Assembly: GCA_910589035.1 (NCBI GenBank)
Contig: CAJUSI010000060.1
Coordinates: 1-64,000, forward strand
Source: an uncultured Acetatifactor sp.
Lineage (GTDB): Bacteria > Bacillota > Clostridia > Lachnospirales > Lachnospiraceae
Reading direction: 5' to 3'
Length of the DNA stretch: 64,000 nucleotides
How positions within the stretch are numbered: position 1 is the first letter of the stretch; each line of letters starts with the position of its first letter. This document shows positions 50,776-58,667 of the stretch, piece after piece. The notes under the pieces are model-generated. The model was not told the origin of the DNA. It saw nothing but the letters and a program-made list of their open reading frames with translations, and ran no database searches. A program made the position numbers and the translations under genes.

Positions 50776-52902
50776 ATGAGAATTCAGAAAAGAGACGGAC
50801 GGGTGGTGCCCTATGAGGAGGACAAGATCATAGCCGCCATCCGGAAGGCCAACAACGAAGTGGAAGAGCGGGACAGAGCGGGGGACGCCCTGGTTCAGGA
50901 GATTCTGGAGGCCGTGAAGGAGGAAGGGAAGGAACTCCAGGCCGTGGAGCATGTGCAGGATGTCATCGAACAGCATCTGGTACAGAGCAATAAGTACGCC
51001 CTTTCCAAGAAATACATTGTATACCGTTATCAGCGAAGCCTGATGCGCAAATCCAACACCACGGACGAATCCATCTTAAAGCTCATCCGCAACGAGAACA
51101 AGGAGCTGGCGGAGGAGAATTCCAACAAGAATACCCGTCTTGCCTCCACCCAGCGGGACTATATCGCCGGCGAGGTCTCCAGGGATGTGACCAGGCGCCT
51201 GCTGCTGCCGGAGCATCTCTCCCTGGCCCACGACAACGGCGTGTTTCATTTTCATGACGCGGACTATTTTATCCAGCCCATTTTCAACTGCTGCCTCATC
51301 AATATAAAGGACATGCTGGACAACGGCACCTCCATCAACGGGAAGATGATCGAATCTCCCAAAAGCTTCCAGGTGGCCTGCACCGTCACCACCCAGATCA
51401 TCGCGGCGGTGGCCAGCAATCAGTACGGCGGCCAGTCCGTGAATATCAAACACCTGGGAAAGTACCTGCGCAAGAGCAGGGAGAAATTCCGGGCTCAGCT
51501 GGAAGAGGAGTTCGGCGGCGGACTGGAAGCGGATACCAAGGAGAAAATCGTGGAGCTTCGTCTGAAGGACGAGCTCAGATCCGGCGTCCAGACCATTCAG
51601 TATCAGATCAATACCCTGATGACCACAAACGGCCAGTCCCCCTTCGTCACCCTCTTTCTGCATATAGACGAGGAGGACGAATATGTGGAGGAAACGGTCC
51701 GTATCATTGAAGAGATTCTGACCCAGCGCATTCAGGGGACCAAGAATGAAAAGGGCGTGTATGTGACTCCCGCATTCCCCAAATTAGTATATGTGCTGGA
51801 TGAGAATAACTGCTTAAAGGGCGGGAAATATGACTATGTGACCCGGCTTGCGGCAAAATGCTCCGCCAGAAGAATGTACCCGGACTATATTTCCGCGAAG
51901 AAAATGCGGGAGAATTACGAGGGCAATGTGTTCTCCTGCATGGGCTGCCGGTCCTTTCTCTCGCCCTGGAAGGATGAAAACGGGAATTATAAATGGGAGG
52001 GACGTTTTAACCAGGGGGTTGTCAGCCTGAACCTTCCCCAGATAGGAATTATCTCGGAGGGCAATGAGGAAGTCTTCTGGACGCGGCTGGACGAGAGACT
52101 GAAGCTCTGCTATGAAGCCCTGATGTGCAGGCATAAGGCGCTGCTGGGCACGGTGTCGGATGTCAGCCCCATTCACTGGCAGTACGGAGCCATCGCCAGG
52201 CTGAAGAAGGGGGAGAAGATCGATAAGCTGCTGCTGGGCGGCTATTCCACCATGTCCCTGGGATATATCGGCCTGTATGAGCTGACCTGGCTGATGAAGG
52301 GCTGCAGCCACACGAAGGAGCCGGGGAAGGAATTTGCGCTGCGGGTGATGGACCATCTGAAGGAAACCGCGGCAAGGTGGCGGGAGGAGACGGGCATCGG
52401 CTTCAGCCTCTACGGTACGCCGGCGGAGACGCTCTGCTACCGCTTTGCCAGAATCGACAGGGAGAAATTCGGGGATATCCCCAATGTGACGGACAAGGGG
52501 TATTATACCAATTCCTACCATGTGGATGTGCGGGAGCCCATTGACGCCTTCACGAAGTTTACCTTTGAGAGCGAGTTCCAGAACAAATCCCTGGGAGGGG
52601 CCATCTCCTATGTGGAGATTCCAAACCTGCTGCACAATGTGGAGGCTGTGGAGGAGCTGATACGCTTTATTTACGATAATATCCAGTACGGGGAATTCAA
52701 CACCAAATCCGATTACTGTCATGTATGCGGCTATGACGGGGAGATCCGCATCAACGAGGATAATGAGTGGGAATGTCCCCAGTGCCATAATAAGGATCAT
52801 TCCAAAATGAACGTGACCCGGCGTACCTGCGGGTATCTGGGGGAGAATTTCTGGAATACGGGCAAGACGAAGGAGATCAAAGCGAGGGTGCTGCATTTAT
52901 GA
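50776..52902 (+). CDS. nrdD: anaerobic ribonucleoside-triphosphate reductase
   Basis: A 708-residue class III reductase. N-terminal ATP-cone (IQKRDGRVVPYEEDKIIAAIR), active-site FSCMGCRSFLSP, C-terminal zinc cysteines CHVCGYD and CPQCH, and the glycyl-radical site RRTCGYLGEN. It makes dNTPs from NTPs without oxygen, once NrdG activates it. The gene overlaps nrdG by four bases. Confidence 0.97.
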   Translation: MRIQKRDGRVVPYEEDKIIAAIRKANNEVEERDRAGDALVQEILEAVKEEGKELQAVEHVQDVIEQHLVQSNKYALSKKYIVYRYQRSLMRKSNTTDESILKLIRNENKELAEENSNKNTRLASTQRDYIAGEVSRDVTRRLLLPEHLSLAHDNGVFHFHDADYFIQPIFNCCLINIKDMLDNGTSINGKMIESPKSFQVACTVTTQIIAAVASNQYGGQSVNIKHLGKYLRKSREKFRAQLEEEFGGGLEADTKEKIVELRLKDELRSGVQTIQYQINTLMTTNGQSPFVTLFLHIDEEDEYVEETVRIIEEILTQRIQGTKNEKGVYVTPAFPKLVYVLDENNCLKGGKYDYVTRLAAKCSARRMYPDYISAKKMRENYEGNVFSCMGCRSFLSPWKDENGNYKWEGRFNQGVVSLNLPQIGIISEGNEEVFWTRLDERLKLCYEALMCRHKALLGTVSDVSPIHWQYGAIARLKKGEKIDKLLLGGYSTMSLGYIGLYELTWLMKGCSHTKEPGKEFALRVMDHLKETAARWREETGIGFSLYGTPAETLCYRFARIDREKFGDIPNVTDKGYYTNSYHVDVREPIDAFTKFTFESEFQNKSLGGAISYVEIPNLLHNVEAVEELIRFIYDNIQYGEFNTKSDYCHVCGYDGEIRINEDNEWECPQCHNKDHSKMNVTRRTCGYLGENFWNTGKTKEIKARVLHL

Positions 52903-53549
52903 ATTACGCCGGGATAAAGAAAACGGATGTGGCAGACGGTCCCGGCATACGGGTTTCCCTCTTTGTCAGCGGATGCACTCATGGCTGCAGGGGCTGCTTT
53001 AACAGCGAGGCCTGGGATTTCGGGTACGGAAGGGAGTTCACGTCCCGGACGGAAGAGGAAATCCTGCAGGCCCTTGCGCCCGGCTATATCCGGGGGTTCA
53101 GCGTTCTGGGCGGAGAGCCCATGGAGCCGGAAAACCGCGGGACGGTGCTGGCGCTTCTGGAGAAGGTGCGCCGGCAGTATCCGGAGAAGGATATCTGGTG
53201 CTATACGGGATATGAGTATGAGAAGGACCTGCTCCGCTGGGCCGCAGAGGAGAAGGGCCCGGAAGGGAAGGCCTGGGAAGAGAAGCTCCCGGAAGGGAAG
53301 AGCGTGCAGGAGAAGGCAGCCCAAGAATGGGCCGCACGGGAGCGGGCTGCTGAAGCAGGGAACGCGGAGGGGACCGCGCAGGGCCAGGTGGCAAGGCTGC
53401 TCTCCCTGATAGACGTGCTGGTGGACGGAGAATTTGTGGAGGAGAAGAAGAATCTGCGCCTTGCCTTCCGCGGATCCGAAAACCAGAGACTGATCGATGT
53501 GAGGGAATCCCTGCGTCTGGGGAGGACCGTGGAGCTGCGATTGGAATAA
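52899..53549 (+). CDS. nrdG: anaerobic ribonucleotide reductase activating protein with repeat insertion
   Basis: A 216-residue radical SAM activase. The cluster motif is C26-x3-C30-x2-C33 (SGCTHGCRGCF); GGEPM is the SAM-binding region. NrdG is normally about 150-180 residues; the extra length is a charged segment (residues 117-156) made of four degenerate ten-residue repeats of the EEKLPEGKSV type. The core flanks it on both sides, so activity may be kept. It is translationally coupled to nrdD. Confidence 0.93.
   Translation: MNYAGIKKTDVADGPGIRVSLFVSGCTHGCRGCFNSEAWDFGYGREFTSRTEEEILQALAPGYIRGFSVLGGEPMEPENRGTVLALLEKVRRQYPEKDIWCYTGYEYEKDLLRWAAEEKGPEGKAWEEKLPEGKSVQEKAAQEWAARERAAEAGNAEGTAQGQVARLLSLIDVLVDGEFVEEKKNLRLAFRGSENQRLIDVRESLRLGRTVELRLE
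53247..53366 (+). repeat. in-frame 30-bp degenerate tandem repeat in nrdG
   Basis: Four 30-bp units encode EEKGPEGKAW-like decapeptides; the first two share CCCGGAAGGGAAG exactly, the last two have drifted. Frame is maintained. Confidence 0.82.
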
Positions 53550-53598
53550 ATCCCGCTGAGAGCTACAGGCTTACAGGTGCATAGCCGGAATTTCGGAA

Positions 53599-53630
53599 GG
53601 CTTACGAAAAGGAGAGCTTTCGTAAAAGCC
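53599..53630. other. hairpin in the nrdG - hydrolase gap
   Basis: GGCTTACGAAA (53599-53609) pairs with TTTCGTAAAAGCC (53618-53630) apart from a two-base bulge. The 264-bp gap otherwise shows no gene. Confidence 0.4.
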
Positions 53631-53813
53631 GGAGGAATCCGTAAAGCCGGAATCAGGGAAGGGCCCCGGAAAATGCGGTCTGGAGATTCCGGGAGGTTAC
53701 AGAATCATATTGGGAAAAACAGCCCAAAGGGATAATATATGCCGGAATTGGATATGCTGATACAAGGTCATTGATAGCTGTCATGATTATAACGGGACGG
53801 CGGAGGAGGCATT

Positions 53814-54788
53814 ATGTGTACGGCAGCGACATACAGGACAAGAGATTTTTACTTTGGGCGCACCCTGGATTATGAATTTTCCTACGGGGAAGAGGTGGCG
53901 GTAATCCCCCGAAGATTTCCCTTTTCCTTCCGAAGGGCAAAAGGGATGGAGGAGCACTATGCCATCATCGGCATGGCGCATATGGAGGAGGGCTGCCCCC
54001 TGCTCTATGACGGTGTCAACGAAAAGGGCCTGGGCATGGCCGGGCTGAATTTCGTGGGAAATGCGTATTACAGGGAGGAGACGGAGGATAAGGAGAATGT
54101 GGAAACCTTTGAATTCATCCCCTGGATTCTGGGTCAATGCGCTTCGGTGAAGGAGGCGGAGGAACTGTTGTCAGAGCTGAATTTGACAGGGGGAGCTTTT
54201 CGGCCGGAGCTTCCGGCCGCCAGGCTCCACTGGCTGATTGCGGATCGGGAGGGAGCCCTGACGGTGGAAGCCGTGGAGGAGGGACTCAGGGTTTACCGGA
54301 ATCCGGTGGGCGTATTGACGAACAATCCGCCCTTCGACGAGCAGATGTTTCAACTGAATAATTATATGCATCTGTCCCCCCATCCTCCCCGAAATCTTTT
54401 TTCACAGGAGCTGAATCTGGAAGCATACAGCCGCGGTATGGGAGCCCTGGGGCTTCCCGGGGATTTATCCTCTCAATCCCGCTTTGTAAGGGCGGCTTTT
54501 GTGAAAATGAATTCCGTCTCGGGGGATTCCGAGCAGGAGAGTGTAAGCCAGTTCTTCCATATCCTTGGATCCGTGGATCAGCAGAAGGGCTGCTGCAGCG
54601 TAGGAGAGGGGCAGTATGAATTCACCATCTACACCTGCTGCTGCAATGCACAGAAGGGAATTTATTATTATACCACCTATGACAATCATCAGATTACTGC
54701 GGTGGATATGTACAGGGAGGATCTGAACGGCGCTTTGCCGGTGAGATATCCTCTGGTAAGAGAGGAACAGATAAGACGGCAGAATTAA
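53814..54788 (+). CDS. choloylglycine hydrolase family enzyme (bile salt hydrolase-like)
   Basis: A 324-residue Ntn hydrolase with its catalytic Cys at position 2 (MCTAAT). Other expected active-site residues are Arg16 and Asp19 (GRTLDYE), Asn79 in MAGLNF, Asn170/171 in TNNP and Arg223 in SRFVRAAF. These fit bile salt hydrolase and penicillin V acylase; the two cannot be separated by eye, nor can N-acyl amide substrates be excluded. Cytoplasmic, no signal peptide. The next gene follows after 43 bp and may share the transcript. Confidence 0.85.
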   Translation: MCTAATYRTRDFYFGRTLDYEFSYGEEVAVIPRRFPFSFRRAKGMEEHYAIIGMAHMEEGCPLLYDGVNEKGLGMAGLNFVGNAYYREETEDKENVETFEFIPWILGQCASVKEAEELLSELNLTGGAFRPELPAARLHWLIADREGALTVEAVEEGLRVYRNPVGVLTNNPPFDEQMFQLNNYMHLSPHPPRNLFSQELNLEAYSRGMGALGLPGDLSSQSRFVRAAFVKMNSVSGDSEQESVSQFFHILGSVDQQKGCCSVGEGQYEFTIYTCCCNAQKGIYYYTTYDNHQITAVDMYREDLNGALPVRYPLVREEQIRRQN

Positions 54789-54831
54789 AAGAGAAAGTTC
54801 TGGAGAAAGAGGACAGAAGAGGTGTGAATAT

Positions 54832-56070
54832 ATGGAATATAGCAGAGAAAAAATAAAACAGATCAGAAATCTCATGTTTCTGGCCGCGGCGTTGATCCTG
54901 GCGGTGATATACAGTGAGAGGATATTTGAGGGAGTCGGTTTCCTGTTCGGCATCCTGTCGCCCTTTTTGATCGGCGGCGTCATTGCATTCGTGCTGAACA
55001 TCCCCATGCGGCTCTATGAGGAGCGGCTCTTTGCCCGATGGAAGGGAAAGAGCGCGGCGAAGGTAAAACGTCCCCTATGCCTGGTGCTCTCCCTGATCAC
55101 AGTGGCGCTGGTCATTGCCATAGTGATCGGCACCGTGGTGCCCCAGGTGGCATCCACTGCCACGGAGGTGGGGAAGAAAATCCCTGCTTTTCTGGAGGAT
55201 GTGACAGAGGAGCTTGACCTTTTGACCAGGAAATATCCGGTGCTGAAGGATCAGGTGGAAAAGCTGGAGCAGCTGGAGCTGAACTGGGATTCCATGATCA
55301 ACAGCATCATCGATTTCCTGAAAAACGGCGCGGGGGATATGCTCAATTCTACGGTCAGTGTAGCCAGCGGCATTATCTCGGGAATTGTGAACGGGGTAAT
55401 TTCTTTCATCTTTGCCCTATACATACTGGCTCAGAAGGAGAGCCTGGAGGATCAGGGAAGGAGAGTGGTTTCCGCCTATCTTCCGGAGCGGGTGGGAAGG
55501 AAGATCCTGGAAATCTGCAGCCTTCTGTATCGCAATTTCAGCAGTTTTGTCTCAGGACAATGTCTGGAGGCAGTGATATTGGGGACACTCTTTGTGATTT
55601 CCATGAGTATCTTCGGCATGCCCTATGCGCTGATGATCGGCGTGCTGATCGCCTTTATGTCCCTGATTCCCATTGTAGGCTCCTTTATCGGCTGCATCGT
55701 GGGCACCTTCCTGATTCTGATCGAGGATCCCGTGATGGCGCTCTGGTTTCTGATCTGGTTCCTGGTGCTGCAGCAGCTGGAGGGCAATCTCATCTATCCG
55801 AGAGTGGTGGGGAATTCCGTGGGACTGCCTCCTATCTGGGTTCTCACTGCGGTGAGCGTGGGCGGCAGCCTGTTCGGCGTGACTGGAATGCTGCTCTTTA
55901 TTCCGCTGATGTCCACCTGCTATGCTCTCTTCAAGGAGAGCGTGAACAACAGAAATCTGAAAAGGCACGGGGCCGCGCTGCCCCGGACTGCGGCGCCCTC
56001 CGGAAAGACAGCCCCGGATCCGGCTCCTCCCGGGAAGCCGGCCAGGGCCGGAAAGCTGCGGAAGAAATGA
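54832..56070 (+). CDS. AI-2E family transporter
   Basis: A 412-residue membrane protein with about eight helices and the AI-2E (YdiK/TqsA) family signatures SIFGMPYALMIGVLIAF and GSFIGCIVGTFLI. Members export AI-2 or exchange Na+/H+, but most are untested. It follows the choloylglycine hydrolase gene closely; a link to bile or acid stress is only a thought. The basic, proline-rich tail is cytoplasmic. Confidence 0.9.
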   Translation: MEYSREKIKQIRNLMFLAAALILAVIYSERIFEGVGFLFGILSPFLIGGVIAFVLNIPMRLYEERLFARWKGKSAAKVKRPLCLVLSLITVALVIAIVIGTVVPQVASTATEVGKKIPAFLEDVTEELDLLTRKYPVLKDQVEKLEQLELNWDSMINSIIDFLKNGAGDMLNSTVSVASGIISGIVNGVISFIFALYILAQKESLEDQGRRVVSAYLPERVGRKILEICSLLYRNFSSFVSGQCLEAVILGTLFVISMSIFGMPYALMIGVLIAFMSLIPIVGSFIGCIVGTFLILIEDPVMALWFLIWFLVLQQLEGNLIYPRVVGNSVGLPPIWVLTAVSVGGSLFGVTGMLLFIPLMSTCYALFKESVNNRNLKRHGAALPRTAAPSGKTAPDPAPPGKPARAGKLRKK

Positions 56071-56092
56071 AAGGAACGAAGCAGCTGCCAAA

Positions 56093-56791
56093 TCAGGGAT
56101 GCCTGATTTTCCTGGCCAGATACAATACCGGCGTGTCCAGCAGCGAGGTAAAGATGAAGATTACATAGCTGGAGAGGAAGATGGAGAAAAGCGTGGCTGC
56201 GTCATAGGTTCCGTAAAAGGCAAAGAGCGTAAACAGAAAGGTGTTGACAATCTGGCTGATCAGGGTGGAACCATTGTTGCGCAGCCACAGGAATCTCTTC
56301 CTGTCGCCGCATTTCTTCTCCGTAAGCGCCCACCATTTATGATAAAGCCATACATCGACCAGCTGGCTTATGGCGTAAACGGTGAGGGAAGCGACCAGCA
56401 TCCTGGGAGTATTGGAGAATACCCCTTTCAGGGAGGGCATGACCTGATCCCCCCCGGCGGGAAGGTACAGCAGCCAGCTCTGGCTGAGCAACAGGAAGAA
56501 CAGGGAAGAGAAGATCCCGATCCACACGGCCCGGTTGGCCTCCTTTTTCCCCTCGCATTCCGAGAGAATATCCGTTATCAGAAAGGTGACGGCAAAAAGC
56601 ACATTTCCCAGCGTCTGCTCCATTCCGAAGGCGTCAATGAGCAGCAGCACCTCTATATTGGCCAGCACCGTGGCAATGGCGGACAGGCAGTAAAGCCCCG
56701 CCTTGCCGAAGAGACGGTATGCCGCCAGCGTCATGGAAAAGATAAAAATAACCGAGCCTGTCAATAATAATTCGTTTGTCATATCAGTCAC
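56093..56791 (-). CDS. yhhQ: queuosine precursor transporter (YhhQ/VUT family)
   Basis: A 232-residue membrane protein with about six helices and the family features FAVTFLITDILSECEGKKEA and LVDVWLYHKWWALT. YhhQ-family proteins import preQ0/preQ1 or queuine for tRNA modification. It overlaps the upstream radical SAM gene by 8 bp and lies behind a leader resembling a preQ1 riboswitch, which supports this assignment. Confidence 0.9.
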   Translation of the reverse strand: MTDMTNELLLTGSVIFIFSMTLAAYRLFGKAGLYCLSAIATVLANIEVLLLIDAFGMEQTLGNVLFAVTFLITDILSECEGKKEANRAVWIGIFSSLFFLLLSQSWLLYLPAGGDQVMPSLKGVFSNTPRMLVASLTVYAISQLVDVWLYHKWWALTEKKCGDRKRFLWLRNNGSTLISQIVNTFLFTLFAFYGTYDAATLFSIFLSSYVIFIFTSLLDTPVLYLARKIRHP

Positions 56792-57478
56792 CCACCCCGA
56801 AGTCAGTATTTTGTATTAAGATATCAATGCGGTCGTTATTTTTGTATTTCGGATACAGCTCTCTCCGGAAAAAGGATATGAACTCCCTGTCCGGAAGGAT
56901 ATCCGTGGTATTCGGGCACATGATGTTGATGCAGATTCGCTCAAACCAGGTAAGCCCCAGCGCGATATCGCGCTCCATGGAGGCAGAGCTCTGGCCGCGG
57001 ATGCCGAAGAGGAAATTTGCCTCGTCAAAGTCCTGGCTGATGACGGAAGGGTCCTGATCAGGAATCCCCTTTCGCAATACCTTCTCCCGAAAGCTCCAGT
57101 CAAAGGTTTCCAGGCCCAGCTTCAGCTTCAGGGCAAAGCCGGAAAAGGCTTCCCTGAGTGCGGGAATTTCCGCTTTGTAAAGGTAATGGGATTCAAAGTG
57201 GATGGTGGAGATCCCCTTCTCCCGGCAGATTTTCCGGATCAGACCCAGGGTCCCGGCGTCAAGCTCGAAGACGGAGCCGCTGTTGATGACCTCCAGATCC
57301 CCGAATTCCCCGGTTACCCTGCTCAGAACCTCCCTGTTCAGGGCATAATTTGCCGCCTCGTCAGGACAGCTGTCCAGATGGTAGTCGCAGAAGGGCATTT
57401 CCGATAGGCGCAGCCTTTTCCGCGCAGGAGAACGATCTCCCGTTTTCTTTTCTCGAGAATTTTACTGTATCTTTCCAT
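56784..57478 (-). pseudogene. radical SAM protein (queuine-salvage candidate), frameshifted in its cluster motif
   Basis: From an ATG at 57478 (MERYSKILEKRKREIVLLRG) the frame runs to GCAYRKC and then shifts; a second frame from about 57398 continues PFCDYHLD to the stop at 56784. Adding one C to a CCC run (near 57396) restores C-x4-C-x2-C and about 231 residues. The rest is free of stops. It is a radical SAM enzyme linked to a queuosine transporter, so it may be a QueL-like queuine lyase. The single indel may be real decay, phase variation or a sequencing error. Confidence 0.72.
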
Positions 57479-57510
57479 AAAAATAAAAAGCGTCCCAAGG
57501 ACGCCCGGGC
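57479..57510 (-). terminator. leader terminator before the radical SAM gene
   Basis: On the minus strand GCGTCC-TTG-GGACGC is followed by five T, A and five T, directly before the ATG. This is the expression platform expected of a terminating riboswitch. Confidence 0.8.
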
Positions 57511-57528
57511 ATACTATGCCCACTCCTT

Positions 57529-57593
57529 CCTTAGTTTTGATTTTCGCGCTGACTTTGGGACACCGCGAAGGCAGGATGGTTACGAACTGCCTG
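57529..57593 (-). promoter_or_regulatory. preQ1-riboswitch-like leader
   Basis: Read on the minus strand, GGCAG-TTCGTAACCATC-CTGCC makes a stem-loop, TTCGCG...CGCGAA a second stem, then an A-rich tail AAAATCAAAACTAAGG. A stem with a GUAAC loop followed by an A-rich tail ending CUAAGG is the preQ1 aptamer pattern; the extra hairpin would be non-classical. Downstream genes handle queuosine precursors. The fold was not computed. Confidence 0.5.
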
Positions 57594-57599
57594 TGGGGT

Positions 57600-57629
57600 A
57601 TTCTACCACGGACTTTGGAAGTTTGTCAA
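57600..57629 (-). promoter_or_regulatory. promoter of the queuosine operon
   Basis: Minus-strand TTGACA (57624-57629), 18-bp spacer, TAGAAT (57600-57605). Leader to the start codon is about 115 nt. Confidence 0.8.
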
Positions 57630-57740
57630 GCTTTATGGGAAGGACGGGCGGCGCCTCCGGAATCCGTTTTGTTTTTTTCGTGATATTCCAGATTCAGAGA
57701 TTATATGCACAATTTTATTTCCCAATCAAGGGAAATTGTA

Positions 57741-57769
57741 TTGTGGAACAGGGGGAAGGGGGGTATAAT
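57741..57769 (+). promoter_or_regulatory. promoter of the O-acetyltransferase gene
   Basis: TTGTGG (57741-57746), 17-bp spacer, TATAAT (57764-57769). The -35 is imperfect. Confidence 0.6.
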
Positions 57770-57882
57770 GGAAACCGGGGCGGATTCCCGGTCCGCGGGG
57801 ATAAGGATATATATCTGCCGGGTACAAAGGGCAGGTATCGCCGCTGCGGAAATGAAAAACCGCCCGGAAGAGAGGTAAGAGA

Positions 57883-58509
57883 ATGAGCGAGATGAAAGAA
57901 AGAATGCACAAGGGAGAACTCTATCTTCCCTGGGACGAGGAGATTATAAAGGAGCAGTTTGCTTATCTGGACAAGCTCCGGGAATACAACATGGTGAAAC
58001 CCTCAGAGGTGGAGAAAAGGAAGGAAATGCTGAAGGATATGCTGGGGGACTGCGGGGAAGGGGTGTATATCGAAGCGCCTTTCTATTCCAATTTCGGCGG
58101 ACATCACTGCCATTTCGGAAAGAATGTCTATGCTAATTTCCACTTAACCTGCGTGGACGATACGCATATCTATGTGGGAGATTACACCATGATCGGCCCC
58201 AACGTGACCATCGCCACCGCCGGGCATCCCATTACGCCGGCGCTTCGGGAGCAGGCGTATCAGTATAATATGCCGGTACATATCGGAAGGAACTGCTGGA
58301 TCGGTGCGGGCGCCGTGATAATGCCGGGAGTCACCATCGGGGACAATACCGTGATCGGCGCGGGAAGCGTAGTGACAAAGGATATTCCTGCCGGGGTTGT
58401 GGCGGTGGGAAATCCCTGCCGGGTGATGCGGGAAGTAGGCGAGCACGATAAGGAGTATTATTTCAGGGATCGGAAAATGCCGGAGGAATTAAAGGCAGAA
58501 CTATCATAG
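57883..58509 (+). CDS. sugar O-acetyltransferase (maltose acetyltransferase family)
   Basis: A 208-residue left-handed beta-helix acetyltransferase. N-terminal KERMHKGELYLPWDEEI is the Maa domain; hexapeptide repeats follow (VHIGRNCWIGAGAVIMPGVT) with catalytic His in IATAGHP. It transfers acetyl from acetyl-CoA to the 6-hydroxyl of sugars, thought to detoxify non-metabolised ones. Single gene. Confidence 0.93.
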   Translation: MSEMKERMHKGELYLPWDEEIIKEQFAYLDKLREYNMVKPSEVEKRKEMLKDMLGDCGEGVYIEAPFYSNFGGHHCHFGKNVYANFHLTCVDDTHIYVGDYTMIGPNVTIATAGHPITPALREQAYQYNMPVHIGRNCWIGAGAVIMPGVTIGDNTVIGAGSVVTKDIPAGVVAVGNPCRVMREVGEHDKEYYFRDRKMPEELKAELS

Positions 58510-58667
58510 CGGATTCTGAGGATAAGATGTTTCTGTACAGCTCCTGTCCCGGATAAACCGGAACCGGAATTCTGCCGTTTTGTACAGGATTTCGGTGTTA
58601 AGCGCCTAAGGGTAATATCAGGAACAGGAGATTTTGAGAAGAGAATCATGATAATGGAAGAGAAACG

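Noticed and set aside
57338..57523. 61-codon frame starting at a GTG within the leader
   Set aside because: It is the first half of the frameshifted radical SAM gene read upstream through the terminator stem, not a separate gene.
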